Positions 24,579 through 33,418 of a stretch of DNA of 64,000 bases are shown here, piece after piece. The number at the start of each line of letters is the position of its first letter. Within the stretch, counting starts at the first letter, position 1. The translations under genes and the position numbers were made by a program. Under the pieces are notes generated by a model. The model saw only the letters and a list, made by a program, of their open reading frames with translations, was not told where the DNA came from and made no database searches. Origin of the DNA: Prolixibacteraceae bacterium JC049 (GTDB lineage Bacteria; Bacteroidota; Bacteroidia; Bacteroidales; Prolixibacteraceae); NCBI GenBank assembly GCA_023369685.1, contig SACZ01000004.1, forward strand, positions 310,001 to 374,000, written 5' to 3'.

Positions 24579-25589
24579 TCAGTTTTTGGTACTTAAAATA
24601 CTATTTACAGATTCTGCTGTGTCCAGCACCATTTGGTCAAATGGAATTGGGTTCCAGTTGAATAGTTTTTGGGTATTGGCTATACTGCCTTCATACTTTT
24701 TACCAACGTATGGTAGCATTCCTTTCATTTCGCTATTGAAGTTCGCCAGAAGTTTAACCATAAAATTGGGCGCAACTTTCGTACTTACTTCTTCAAATCC
24801 GTTGGATTTTAGCAATTTAGTTATCTCCACAAAGGAATAGGCTTTTTCAGTGGCAACAATAACACGCTGCCCCTGAGCTTGCTCGTTTTCTAAAGCCAGT
24901 ACGTGAATTTTAGCCACATCTCGCACATCCGACATATTTATGCTGGCATGAATCATTTGGGGCAACTCACCTGTAAGTATTCGCTTAAACAGAGTCATCG
25001 ATTCGCCAGATAAATCGTCGGACAATGATGGTCCGTAAACAGGCCCAGGATGTATTGTAACCAACTCCATATTGTTGCTCTTCGCAAACTCCCAGGCACT
25101 CTTTTCAGCCAATGTTTTACTTTTCAGATATGCTGTGGCATTTTTTGCATCCACCTTAGTCCAACTTTCCTGATTGATATTTTCATCGCCTGTAACTTCT
25201 CCTAGCATCGCCACCATTGAAGATGTCAGTACCACGCGCTTTATTCCTGCTTTATGAGCCGCTTTTAATGCACGCTGGGTTCCCTCTACAGCTGGTTTAA
25301 TCAGTTCATTTTTGTCCTTCGGTATTTTTGAAAAAAACGGAGATGCCACATGCATCACAAAATCGCAATCCGACACTGCTTCATCCCACCCCTCGTCTTT
25401 CAATAGATTCAATTCGCAAAATTCCAGTTTACCTTTTGGATTAATGAACTTTTCGATGATTTTAGTAACCTTTTCGGCTTTAGATAAACTTCTGATGGAG
25501 CCTTTTACCTTATAACCTTGCTTTAGCAATTCTACTGCACAGTGTAAACCAATATAGCCTGATATACCTGTTAATAATACTTTTCCCAT
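24579..25589 (-). CDS. Extended SDR / NAD-dependent epimerase-like reductase
   Basis: 336 residues from ATG at 25589 (MGKVLLTGISGYIG); a longer frame runs upstream through the operator region and is rejected. The Rossmann motif TGISGYIG, the SSMVAM segment, YLKSK (Tyr-x-x-x-Lys active pair) and HPGPVYGP place it among dihydroflavonol-4-reductase-like SDRs, which reduce aldehydes or ketones with NADPH. It is divergent from an HxlR regulator, and two operator-like repeats lie between. HxlR proteins often sense electrophiles such as aldehydes or quinones, so a detoxifying reductase fits (inference). Confidence 0.85.
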   Translation of the reverse strand: MGKVLLTGISGYIGLHCAVELLKQGYKVKGSIRSLSKAEKVTKIIEKFINPKGKLEFCELNLLKDEGWDEAVSDCDFVMHVASPFFSKIPKDKNELIKPAVEGTQRALKAAHKAGIKRVVLTSSMVAMLGEVTGDENINQESWTKVDAKNATAYLKSKTLAEKSAWEFAKSNNMELVTIHPGPVYGPSLSDDLSGESMTLFKRILTGELPQMIHASINMSDVRDVAKIHVLALENEQAQGQRVIVATEKAYSFVEITKLLKSNGFEEVSTKVAPNFMVKLLANFNSEMKGMLPYVGKKYEGSIANTQKLFNWNPIPFDQMVLDTAESVNSILSTKN

Positions 25590-25593
25590 AATT

Positions 25594-25648
25594 ATTACTT
25601 TTATTTTGCAAGCAATAATAAATATATTACTTTTGTTTTGCAAGTAAT
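25594..25648. promoter_or_regulatory. Paired 23-bp operators over divergent promoters (HxlR/SDR)
   Basis: Copy A (25594-25616) and copy B (25626-25648) share the pattern ATTACTT-N9-AAGYAAT; copy B is a perfect 7-bp inverted repeat. They are 32 bp apart, about three helical turns. For hxlR, TTG (25606-25608), 19 nt, TACTTTTG (25628-25635) is a full promoter. For the SDR, the minus strand gives TTG (25643-25641), 20 nt, TATTATTG (25620-25613). Both promoters are covered by the repeats. Confidence 0.75.
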
Positions 25649-25660
25649 AATGAAAGAAAA

Positions 25661-26110
25661 ATGAAAAATACATTTCGCTGTAAGTGCCCAATTACATCAG
25701 CATTAGATATTATCGGAGATAAATGGTCTTTGGTATTGGTTAAGCAAATTCTCTTTGAAGGAAAAAGTACGTTCAAGGACTTTTCATCTAGCACAGAAGC
25801 AATTGCAACCAATATACTCTCTACCCGATTAAAGATGTTAGAAGATTTCGGGATAATTGATAAGCAAAAACTGCCAACCAATAGAAAAACTAACATATAC
25901 ACCTTAACACCAAAGGGATTGACACTAGTACCCATTTTAATGGAACTGGCATTTTGGAGTAAAAATGAGATTATAGAGTTCAACCCGGATTTAAATCTGG
26001 ACGAGAAACTAGATTGGGCAGAAGCCAACAAAGAAGAAGCATTTAAACAAATTACAGAGAACTACAATAAACACAAACAAGCACTTTTAAATAAGAACGA
26101 TGATGAGTAA
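25661..26110 (+). CDS. HxlR-family transcriptional regulator
   Basis: 149 residues. It has the HxlR signature: an early Cys (FRCKCPITSALDIIGDKWS, with Cys5 or so placed before the winged helix), KQILFEGKSTFKDF, and the wing segment TNRKTNIYTLTPKG. These dimeric regulators often sense thiol-reactive compounds through the N-terminal Cys. It is divergent from the SDR gene with paired inverted repeats between, so autoregulation together with control of the reductase is the likely arrangement. ATG 25650 in the other frame ends after four codons and is not a start. The next gene overlaps it by 11 nt. Confidence 0.9.
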   Translation: MKNTFRCKCPITSALDIIGDKWSLVLVKQILFEGKSTFKDFSSSTEAIATNILSTRLKMLEDFGIIDKQKLPTNRKTNIYTLTPKGLTLVPILMELAFWSKNEIIEFNPDLNLDEKLDWAEANKEEAFKQITENYNKHKQALLNKNDDE

Positions 26111-26591
26111 AACAGAAGCACCCAAAATTGATATTACCAACCATTTGCAGAGTAACTGGTCAGAACAAGAGATCGAAAATGTGAAAGTTGTTGTTGACTT
26201 TTTTCAAAAACTGATGAATGAACACAACTTTGAGTATATACTTGAAACATATGGTGGTGGTTCATATACTCAACACAACAGAGCCATTCCAAATGAAATG
26301 ACAGGACTAATTGGTTATGTAAAAACGCTTACCAAGCGATTCCCCGACTATTCCTTTGATGTAAAAAAGATATTTGCCGATGGCGATTTCGTAATACTAT
26401 ATAGCCATACCACAATGAAAGCTCAACATAGAGGCAATGAAAAAAAAGGTTTCATTATTACAGACACTTTTCGACTTGAAAATGGGAAATTAGCAGAACA
26501 TTGGGATGCTATACAACCCATTGACCTATTCTCTAGATTATTGGTTTTAATGACAGGTGGTAATATTGGAAATAACAATCCTACATTTTAG
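26100..26591 (+). CDS. SnoaL-like (NTF2-fold) protein
   Basis: 163 residues from ATG 26100, with ATG 26103 as an alternative; overlaps the regulator gene by 11 nt, so it is co-transcribed. The pattern VVDFFQKLMNEHNFEYILETYGG, QHNRAIPN, DYSFDVKKIFADGDFVILYSHTTM and EHWDAIQPI is that of SnoaL-like/ester cyclase NTF2-fold proteins. These include small-molecule isomerases, cyclases and binding proteins; the His and Asp residues line the pocket. The role here is unknown but it is probably in the HxlR stress regulon. Confidence 0.8.
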   Translation: MMSKTEAPKIDITNHLQSNWSEQEIENVKVVVDFFQKLMNEHNFEYILETYGGGSYTQHNRAIPNEMTGLIGYVKTLTKRFPDYSFDVKKIFADGDFVILYSHTTMKAQHRGNEKKGFIITDTFRLENGKLAEHWDAIQPIDLFSRLLVLMTGGNIGNNNPTF

Positions 26592-26778
26592 CCCTACCCA
26601 AAATAAAACTTTGAAAAATATTATTACGAACAGAAACAATCAAGTATTCTACAGATAATCATCTAATCACAAGTACATAAGATTTACTCTTTTGTACTTT
26701 TTTTGTAAGAAAAAGCCTACCTTGTCATGCCAATCACCTATATCTCGTGGCATAACAAACCAACAATTAACTACCCAA

Positions 26779-27951
26779 ATGGAACAAATAGAAACTAAAC
26801 GAATCTCAGTACTTGATGCAATTCGGGGTTTTGCCTTGATTGCCATAATGATTTTACACAACTTAGAGCATTTCGACATGCTCCACACACCAACTGATCT
26901 TCCCCAGTGGATGTTGACACTGGATCAAATTATTTATAAAGGCATATTCTTTCTCTTTGCCGGAAAAGCCTATTCAATATTTGCACTAATGTTTGGTGTT
27001 ACTTTTTATATCCAGTATCAAAATCAAGCTAAAAAAGGCAACGATTTTAGAGTTCGCTTTGCATGGCGTATGATTCTGCTATTGCTCTTTGGTATTATTA
27101 ACTCAGCTATTTATCAGGGAGATATCCTGACCATTTATGCTCTGTTGGGATTTATGCTCATACCATTTGCCAGACTAAACAACAGAGTAATATTGGGATT
27201 TGCCGTCTTTTTACTACTTCAACCACTAGAAATCTACCATTTAATAGAAGGACTATTGCATCCACAGAAAGAACTTTCAAACCCGGTATCGTGGGCATAC
27301 TATGCTAAAATGCAGGAGTATATTCCCCATGGTTCTATTATAGAGGTGATAAAGGGAAACTTAACTAATGGCAAAAAAGCGGTTTACCTTTGGAGTTATG
27401 GTAATGGGCGTTTTTTCTCTATTGTCGCCCTATTTTTATTGGGATACTTACTGGCCAAAAAGCAACTTTTCATCTGGAATGATCGTGTAAAAGCCTTCTG
27501 GAAGAAGGCATTAAAAATTGCTGCTATCGTATTTGTTCCGCTATGGATTTTAGAAATTTATATTCCTGACATCATCTCCAGCGAAGCCATTCTACGCCCA
27601 CTAAAAGTTATTGAATCATCGTGGATAAACCTGGCATTTATGTTCATTCTCCTCTCTGGATTTATGCTTTTGTTTCATACCACAAAAGCTCAAAGCAAAC
27701 TATCGGTATTTAGTCCGGTGGGAAGAATGAGTATGAGCAACTATATTCTGCAATCTTTCATGGGAGCATCTATTTATTACGGCTTTGGTTTAGGGCTTTA
27801 TGATTCCACTGGAGCTACTCATTGTTTCTTGATTGGATTAGCGCTTTCTATGGTGCTTATTGGCTTAAGTTCCTGGTGGACCAAGCACCATAAAAGAGGT
27901 CCACTGGAACAGATATGGCATAACCTTACATGGATAAAAAAGAAGAGCTGA
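26779..27951 (+). CDS. DUF418 (YeiB-type) membrane protein
   Basis: 390 residues from ATG 26779, preferred over an in-frame TTG 29 codons upstream. It starts with RISVLDAIRGFALIAIMILHN, the usual opening of DUF418 proteins (acyltransferase-3-related), and has about eight to ten membrane helices. The C-terminal part shows GRMSMSNYILQS, the DUF418 signature, and ends in a basic tail. These proteins are common and mostly uncharacterised; an acyl- or group-transfer role is possible from the distant relationship. It stands alone, 188 nt after the SnoaL-like gene. Confidence 0.85.
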   Translation: MEQIETKRISVLDAIRGFALIAIMILHNLEHFDMLHTPTDLPQWMLTLDQIIYKGIFFLFAGKAYSIFALMFGVTFYIQYQNQAKKGNDFRVRFAWRMILLLLFGIINSAIYQGDILTIYALLGFMLIPFARLNNRVILGFAVFLLLQPLEIYHLIEGLLHPQKELSNPVSWAYYAKMQEYIPHGSIIEVIKGNLTNGKKAVYLWSYGNGRFFSIVALFLLGYLLAKKQLFIWNDRVKAFWKKALKIAAIVFVPLWILEIYIPDIISSEAILRPLKVIESSWINLAFMFILLSGFMLLFHTTKAQSKLSVFSPVGRMSMSNYILQSFMGASIYYGFGLGLYDSTGATHCFLIGLALSMVLIGLSSWWTKHHKRGPLEQIWHNLTWIKKKS

Positions 27952-28044
27952 CATGATAATGTGTTAGCTCTTTCGTAGCAAGCGAACCAACTCTTCTCAA
28001 TAACCACAGCTCATCTAATTCATTTTCAGAAGGAACATTTATTG

Positions 28045-28067
28045 CTTTTCTATCGTAAATAGAAAAA
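28045..28067. promoter_or_regulatory. Palindrome just upstream of the hybrid kinase
   Basis: TTTTCTAT and ATAGAAAA flank a 5-nt centre, ending about 9 nt before the ATG at 28076. It may be an operator or a hairpin covering the start region; a similar layout occurs before the 5126 kinase with a different sequence. Confidence 0.35.
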
Positions 28068-28075
28068 AGTAGAAA

Positions 28076-30967
28076 ATGGAACCCTATTTAAAAGATGAAT
28101 TATTTGAATTTGTAAAGAAAGATCAGCAACTCTTTGATTTTATACATGAAAACACCAAAGATGGTCTTTTGTATTTAAATCCCCTTAACTATTCAGAATA
28201 CTGGGCTAATGCTGATTTCTGGAAAAATCTGGGTTATACAGACAATTCTTTGCCTTCAGACCTACTTGATTGTTTTTCTGATAAAGAGCAATTTAATTCG
28301 ATTGTCAGTAAGTTTCTGGATTCAGATGTTTCTAGTCAGGCAGTCGATTCACAAAAAATCAGTCTTAAGCATAAGAATGGCTCTAACATTTGTTTCCAAT
28401 GCAAATATTACAATATCGAAGGAGATACAGCTCAGTATATTCGTTTAGTTATAGCATTTCAAAATGAACAAACGGATAATGCACTACAAGAAAGTAAGAA
28501 ACGCTATAAATCATTATTTAAAAATGCACCTATTCCATTATGGGAAGAAGACTTTTCTGAAATAAAGAAGCAAATAGATACACTTAAATTAGAAAAGATT
28601 GAAGATTTTAGAACTTTCTTTTATTCCAATCCCGAATTTGTTGCAAAATGTGCTCAATTAATTCAAATAATTGATGTAAATGATGCAGCAATACAATTGC
28701 ATGAAGCCAACTCGAAAGAAGAATTACTTCAAGGGCTGGACTTGATATTTACACCAAAATCGTATGACGCTTTTACCGAGGAATTAATTGCAATTGCTGA
28801 AGGAAAGCGAGAGTGTAGCTTTGAGAGTGTTGTAAAAACCCTGGAAGGAAAAGAAATAGACATTCAATTGAACTGGTCAATTGTTCCTGGTTACAAAAAG
28901 TCCCTAGAAAGGATTTACATATCCACAAGCGACATAACAAACCTCAAATTGGCTGAAACGAAGATACGTGAGAGTGAACAAAAACTACGTCTAACCATTG
29001 ACAATTCGCCTTTAGGAGTAGCTACAGTAGATCTAAATGGGAAATTCATAACATCAAATAAAACATTCGAGGATATAACAGGTTATCCTACAAGTGAATT
29101 AAAAAAACTAACCCTATTCGATATTACTCACTCCTCCGATCATTCAAAAAATCAAAATGTATTTAAGAAACTGATTTCTGGACAAGAAGATAGTTTTACT
29201 ATTGAAAAACGCTACATCAGAAAGGATGGAGAATTAATTCATGTTCGAATTCATGCAGGACTTGTTCACGATAGCAAAAACCACCCTCAATTTGCCCTTG
29301 CATTTATCGATGATATTACTTCGCAAAAACAATCTGAAACAAAACTAAAAAAGCTTTACTCTGATCTGAAAGAGAACAAAAAACGATTAAATATTGCCAT
29401 AGAAGGTGCTAAAATTGGGACGTGGGAATTAAATTTGAAAAGTCAAGTTCTTATTACCAATGAATATTGGATAAACTCTCTAGGCTATACGATCGATGAA
29501 ATAGAAGAAACGCTGGACTGGTGGCTAGCTATTATTCATCCGGAGGATCTCCCTATTTGCAAAAGAAAATTAATACAGTATGTTAATGGACGTTCGAATA
29601 TTTATGACGTAGAAATGCGAGTAAAGAATAAATTCGGCAAATGGATATGGATACAAAACAAGGCTCAAATTACTCAAAGGAACAAAGACGGTTTCCCCTT
29701 AAAAGTTAGTGGTGTCCATATAAACATCTGCGAAAGAAAAGAGTATGAGAACAGCATTAAACAAAAAAATAAAGAATATCAAGAGGTAAATTTTCAACTA
29801 AGCAAAGCCAATAGACAGCTAGAAATAGCAAAAGAAAAAGCAGAGGAGAGTAATCGACTAAAGTCAGAGTTTCTTCATAATATGAGTCATGAGATTAGAA
29901 CTCCCATGAATGGTATTATGGGGTTCTCTCGTCTAATCGGAGATCCGGAAACTGCCCCGGAAAAGATTAAATATTACACCTCTATCATTCAGAATAGTAG
30001 TAATCAGCTACTACGTATTATTGATGATATCTTAGAAATCTCAATTTTAGAAACCAAGCAACAACCATTAATCAACAAACCTTTTTGTCTGAATGATTTC
30101 ATTATGGAGCTGTTTGCTATTTTCGATTTAAAAGCCAAAGAGAAGAAGATACCTCTTTATATTAATAAAAACTTGTCAGACATTGAAAGCACCATTATTT
30201 CAGACAAAAACAAATTAAATAAAGTCATCAGTAACCTTATTGAAAACGCTCTAAAATTCACCAATAATGGATATATAGAAATTGGCTATTATCTGAAAGA
30301 GAAAGATTTAATTTTATACGTTAAAGATACTGGCATAGGTATATCCAAAGAAAATAAAGAAAGAATATTCGATCGCTTCTCGCAAGAGCATAAAGGTATT
30401 GCTCAAAGCCATGGAGGTCTAGGCTTAGGACTATCGATAGCCAAAGAGAATGCACAGCTTTTGGGTGGAAGAATAAGTGTTGAATCGGAAAAAGGGAAAG
30501 GTGCAACTTTCTTTGTTACCATACCTTATAACCTGGCAGAAAATGCGGTCAATATTCTGGCTAATCAAGAGCTAATTGGTAATCATCTATACACCATATT
30601 AATAGCAGAAGACGAAGAGACTAATTACCTGTTCATTCAGACATTATTGGAAAATGACCTTTCCAGTAACTACCAGATTATCCATGCTAAAAACGGTAAG
30701 GATGCATTGGAAATATGCAAAGCCAATAAAGAGATTGACCTGGTACTAATGGATATTAAAATGCCTGAAATGAGTGGTTATGAGGCAACAAAACAAATAA
30801 AAATGCTATATCCTAGGCTTCCCATTATTGTTCAAACAGCCTATTCCAGTAAAGCAGATAGTGATGAAGCATATAAAATGGGGTGCGATGACTTTATCTC
30901 AAAGCCCATTGATCGGGATATTTTCTATGAAATTATAAATAAACACCTACCCATTAAAACACCATAA
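28076..30967 (+). CDS. Hybrid histidine kinase with multiple PAS domains and C-terminal receiver
   Basis: 963 residues, no membrane helices. Four PAS-like domains follow one another (about 15-130, 140-300, 305-420, 435-560). After a coiled coil come the HisKA domain with H605 in NMSHEIRTPMNG, a HATPase (NLIENALKFTNNG, DTGIGI, GLGLGLSIA) and a receiver with D893 in LVLMDIKMPEMSG and Lys in FISKPID. The third PAS region resembles the one in the 7122 hybrid kinase. Soluble, multi-PAS hybrids of this type are frequent in Bacteroidota and act as cytosolic phosphorelay hubs. No output partner is adjacent. It is closed by the tRNA terminator region. Confidence 0.85.
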   Translation: MEPYLKDELFEFVKKDQQLFDFIHENTKDGLLYLNPLNYSEYWANADFWKNLGYTDNSLPSDLLDCFSDKEQFNSIVSKFLDSDVSSQAVDSQKISLKHKNGSNICFQCKYYNIEGDTAQYIRLVIAFQNEQTDNALQESKKRYKSLFKNAPIPLWEEDFSEIKKQIDTLKLEKIEDFRTFFYSNPEFVAKCAQLIQIIDVNDAAIQLHEANSKEELLQGLDLIFTPKSYDAFTEELIAIAEGKRECSFESVVKTLEGKEIDIQLNWSIVPGYKKSLERIYISTSDITNLKLAETKIRESEQKLRLTIDNSPLGVATVDLNGKFITSNKTFEDITGYPTSELKKLTLFDITHSSDHSKNQNVFKKLISGQEDSFTIEKRYIRKDGELIHVRIHAGLVHDSKNHPQFALAFIDDITSQKQSETKLKKLYSDLKENKKRLNIAIEGAKIGTWELNLKSQVLITNEYWINSLGYTIDEIEETLDWWLAIIHPEDLPICKRKLIQYVNGRSNIYDVEMRVKNKFGKWIWIQNKAQITQRNKDGFPLKVSGVHINICERKEYENSIKQKNKEYQEVNFQLSKANRQLEIAKEKAEESNRLKSEFLHNMSHEIRTPMNGIMGFSRLIGDPETAPEKIKYYTSIIQNSSNQLLRIIDDILEISILETKQQPLINKPFCLNDFIMELFAIFDLKAKEKKIPLYINKNLSDIESTIISDKNKLNKVISNLIENALKFTNNGYIEIGYYLKEKDLILYVKDTGIGISKENKERIFDRFSQEHKGIAQSHGGLGLGLSIAKENAQLLGGRISVESEKGKGATFFVTIPYNLAENAVNILANQELIGNHLYTILIAEDEETNYLFIQTLLENDLSSNYQIIHAKNGKDALEICKANKEIDLVLMDIKMPEMSGYEATKQIKMLYPRLPIIVQTAYSSKADSDEAYKMGCDDFISKPIDRDIFYEIINKHLPIKTP

Positions 30968-31000
30968 AAAAAGAGGTTAAAACTTTCGTCTTAACCTCTT
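30966..31000 (-). terminator. Terminator of tRNA-Leu
   Basis: A 10-bp stem, AAGAGGTTAA (30971-30980) with TTAACCTCTT (30991-31000), lies 5 nt beyond the tRNA 3' end. On the minus strand it is followed by a seven-T run, giving a canonical intrinsic terminator. It can also stop the convergent kinase gene. Confidence 0.8.
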
Positions 31001-31005
31001 CACAG

Positions 31006-31087
31006 TGCGGATGAAGGGACTCGAACCCCCACGCCCGAAGGCACTAGATCCTAAGTCTAGCGCGGCTACCAATTACGCCACATCCGC
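31006..31087 (-). tRNA. tRNA-Leu (UAG anticodon)
   Basis: An 82-nt cloverleaf is readable on the minus strand. The acceptor arms GCGGATG and CATCCGC pair fully. The anticodon stem CTAGA/TCTAG holds the loop CTTAGGA with anticodon TAG. A long variable arm (TGCCTTCGGGCG) and the T-arm with GGTTCGAGTC follow, as expected of a class II leucine tRNA. CCA is not encoded. An intrinsic terminator lies immediately downstream. Confidence 0.95.
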
Positions 31088-31256
31088 GTTTTTGTTGATT
31101 GCGATGCAAAGGTGGTATTTTTCTTCATTGCCTCCAAACATTTCAATGTTTTTTTTCTTCACAAATCTCTCAAAAGGCCAGTAAAAACAAGGCAAACAGA
31201 TTGTAGATCAATTCATTTTAACCATTAAAAAAAAGTTCATTTTTTTTGATTACCCT

Positions 31257-31289
31257 TTGATAAATTTTAATTTTAATGTGCTAATATTG
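31257..31289 (+). promoter_or_regulatory. Possible promoter of the Crp/Fnr gene
   Basis: TTG (31257-31259), 22 nt, then TAATATTG (31282-31289; one mismatch from TAnnTTTG), 34 nt before the ATG. The region is very AT-rich. The 236-nt stretch between the tRNA and this gene shows nothing else. Confidence 0.4.
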
Positions 31290-31323
31290 CACTGCATTAT
31301 TGTTAATACTAAACACCCACAAA

Positions 31324-31887
31324 ATGGATAGACTCATTGAACTTGTAAATCTGGCAATTAAAATTTCAGCAGAAGAAGAACAAATTATTCGTTCCTATTT
31401 CGAAAAAGTTGAGATAAAAAATAAAACAGAATTATTGCGTCAAGGACAAAAGTCGAATCAACTCTATTTTATTGAAAAAGGACTTATTCATACCTACTAT
31501 TATCACGATGATAAAGAAGTTACTTCATGGTTTTATGCCGAAGAGAATTTTGTTACTTCCTGGTATAGTTTTCTAAGTCAGGCACCTAGTTTTGAATACC
31601 TACGCGCTCTTGAAGATACTACAGCTCATACAATTACATACAGCAAACTACAACAGTTATACAAAGAATGCCCTGCTTTTGAACGCTTTGGGCGCATATT
31701 GGCAGAACAAAATCTGGCTTTCCTCGAAAGTTATTCCAAAGGATATATGTTCCTGTCAGCCAAAGAGAAATACGATTTACTGAATGCTACTATTCCTGAT
31801 ATTACTTTACGTGTAAAACTGGGACAAATTGCATCGTTTCTCGGCATCAGTCAAGAGACATTAAGCCGACTTCGATCTAAAAAATAA
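31324..31887 (+). CDS. Crp/Fnr-family transcriptional regulator
   Basis: 187 residues from ATG 31324; an in-frame upstream start at 31300 is less likely. The N-terminal two-thirds is a cyclic-nucleotide-binding-type beta-roll (LLRQGQKSNQLYFIEKGLIHTYYY) and the C-terminal helix-turn-helix (LRVKLGQIASFLGISQETLSRLR) is short, as in many Bacteroidota family members. There is only one Cys (KECPAF), so it cannot hold an FNR-type [4Fe-4S] cluster; a heme or no ligand is possible. An FNR-type box lies 22 nt downstream of its stop codon, in front of the oxygenase operon. Confidence 0.85.
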   Translation: MDRLIELVNLAIKISAEEEQIIRSYFEKVEIKNKTELLRQGQKSNQLYFIEKGLIHTYYYHDDKEVTSWFYAEENFVTSWYSFLSQAPSFEYLRALEDTTAHTITYSKLQQLYKECPAFERFGRILAEQNLAFLESYSKGYMFLSAKEKYDLLNATIPDITLRVKLGQIASFLGISQETLSRLRSKK

Positions 31888-31908
31888 ATTTATTAATATT
31901 TTTCTTTT

Positions 31909-31922
31909 TTGATCTACGTCAA
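31909..31922 (+). promoter_or_regulatory. FNR/Crp-type box upstream of the Rieske operon
   Basis: TTGATCTACGTCAA matches the TTGAT-N4-ATCAA consensus with a single mismatch. A -7-like TTTCTTTG follows at 31945-31952, which would place the box centre near -42, the class II activator position. The likely binder is the Crp/Fnr protein encoded immediately upstream. Confidence 0.65.
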
Positions 31923-31974
31923 ATAAAGGCTGTTAAGCTTATCATTTCTTTGTAGCACAAAACTAAAACGTGCT

Positions 31975-32535
31975 ATGAAGAATAAAATCTGTTTATTAAT
32001 CTTAACTGTTTGCTGTTCCTTATTAGCGGATGCACAAACCAATAATTCGTCGACTAATTCGAGTAAATTTTACTTTGGAGGGCATATTTTCGTAAGAACC
32101 GAGAAGTACAACTCAATCTATGAAGTATCTCCCTCTGTTGGCTACTACGTTACCGATCAATTTTTGGTTGCCAGTTCGTTCTATTTTTCAAAATATAAGC
32201 TCATTCAGTATATCGATGACAAGAAATCCACATCGAACTACAACTACTATGGGCCAAGTATTTTTCTGAGATATTATTTAGCCAAAGAAAAATTTTTCAG
32301 CAACTTATTCCTACACAGCGAATATATGATGCTGAAGTCTGACTATTCGTTCTTAAATAGTGCTCAGAAAACGGAAAAAGGAAACTATAATGCCAATATT
32401 TTTCAAACAGGAATAGGCTATAGACAAATAATAGCTAACCGATTCTTCTTAAACTTTTTAGTTTTAGTTGAACCTTCCCCTCATAAAAATACTCCTTATA
32501 AAAACCCCACACTGAGAATAGGTGTAGAATTTTAA
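31975..32535 (+). CDS. Small outer-membrane beta-barrel protein
   Basis: 186 residues with a signal peptide (LLILTVCCSLLADAQ). The mature chain is a typical eight-stranded small barrel, with alternating aromatic strands (FYFGGHIFVRT, YYVTDQFLVASSFYF) and a final strand (LRIGVEF). It is the first gene after the FNR-type box and begins a run of same-strand genes with gaps of 20 nt or less. Function is unknown; an outer-membrane entry route for the oxygenase substrate is a guess from context. Confidence 0.7.
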   Translation: MKNKICLLILTVCCSLLADAQTNNSSTNSSKFYFGGHIFVRTEKYNSIYEVSPSVGYYVTDQFLVASSFYFSKYKLIQYIDDKKSTSNYNYYGPSIFLRYYLAKEKFFSNLFLHSEYMMLKSDYSFLNSAQKTEKGNYNANIFQTGIGYRQIIANRFFLNFLVLVEPSPHKNTPYKNPTLRIGVEF

Positions 32536-32555
32536 AATATCTAAAAATCGAAACA

Positions 32556-33413
32556 ATGTTTAAAAATTTAAAATGGAGAACAATTATTGGTCTAATCATT
32601 ATGTACGTTGCCATCTGGCAAGATTGGACCTGGCTTTGGGGAGTCTTATTTTTAATCTGGGTAGTTCCCGATATTATTCGTGGTATCACCTACTTTATTG
32701 AGCCTATCGATAAAAGAGAAAACCCATTTCTATTTTGGTTAATTGTGGTTACCTGGTTTCTAATGGCCATTTACAACCTGGCCGATTTAAGCCCGAAAAT
32801 GAAAGCCAAAATTAATCTGGCATTTTACAATGAAACAACTTTAACAGCCCCTTCTATTGATAAGAATGTCATCGACGAAAGTACTACTACTCAGGTAGTG
32901 CTTTCAATGTCGAATAAGCACAAAGAAAACTACAAACTTATACCATCTCAGTCCAACTCGAACGACACCCTATTCTGGTCGCCACAAAACTTAAAATCGA
33001 TGAATTTGGTTGGTGTATCTAAAGAGATGAACCTTTTTCATTCCGACTTCAACCAAAAAGTAAAAGCACTTTGGAAAGATTTTTTAAGTTTGAAATCAGC
33101 TAAAACGAAAACAGCTTACTTAGTCTACCACCACTACGATATGAATGAAAGAGGACAAGTAATTATAACTATTTGTACTCCTAAAGCCACTAAAGGTAAG
33201 AACCAATTTACCGACCAGCTAACTATCCCGAAACAAGATTACACCTCATTTCGATTTAATAACGACACCATCTCACCGAAAAATGTACGGAAATATTGGG
33301 ACTATATAATGAACTCCAATTTTAAACAAACATTGCATACTGATATTGAGCAATACAAGCTACTCAATAGAGGCAAGGAGGTCTTTCTGGAGAGAATTTT
33401 AATAAAAAAATAG
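32556..33413 (+). CDS. Membrane protein of unknown function
   Basis: 285 residues. Three hydrophobic segments lie near the N-terminus (about 10-22, 24-42 and 58-76, the last ending near MAIYNLADL), followed by a roughly 200-residue soluble domain with several Lys and Thr. No family is recognised. It is 20 nt after the barrel gene and 5 nt before the Rieske oxygenase, so it belongs to the same transcript. The soluble domain is probably periplasmic or cytosolic depending on the helix count, which I cannot settle. Confidence 0.65.
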   Translation: MFKNLKWRTIIGLIIMYVAIWQDWTWLWGVLFLIWVVPDIIRGITYFIEPIDKRENPFLFWLIVVTWFLMAIYNLADLSPKMKAKINLAFYNETTLTAPSIDKNVIDESTTTQVVLSMSNKHKENYKLIPSQSNSNDTLFWSPQNLKSMNLVGVSKEMNLFHSDFNQKVKALWKDFLSLKSAKTKTAYLVYHHYDMNERGQVIITICTPKATKGKNQFTDQLTIPKQDYTSFRFNNDTISPKNVRKYWDYIMNSNFKQTLHTDIEQYKLLNRGKEVFLERILIKK

Positions 33414-33418
33414 CTACC

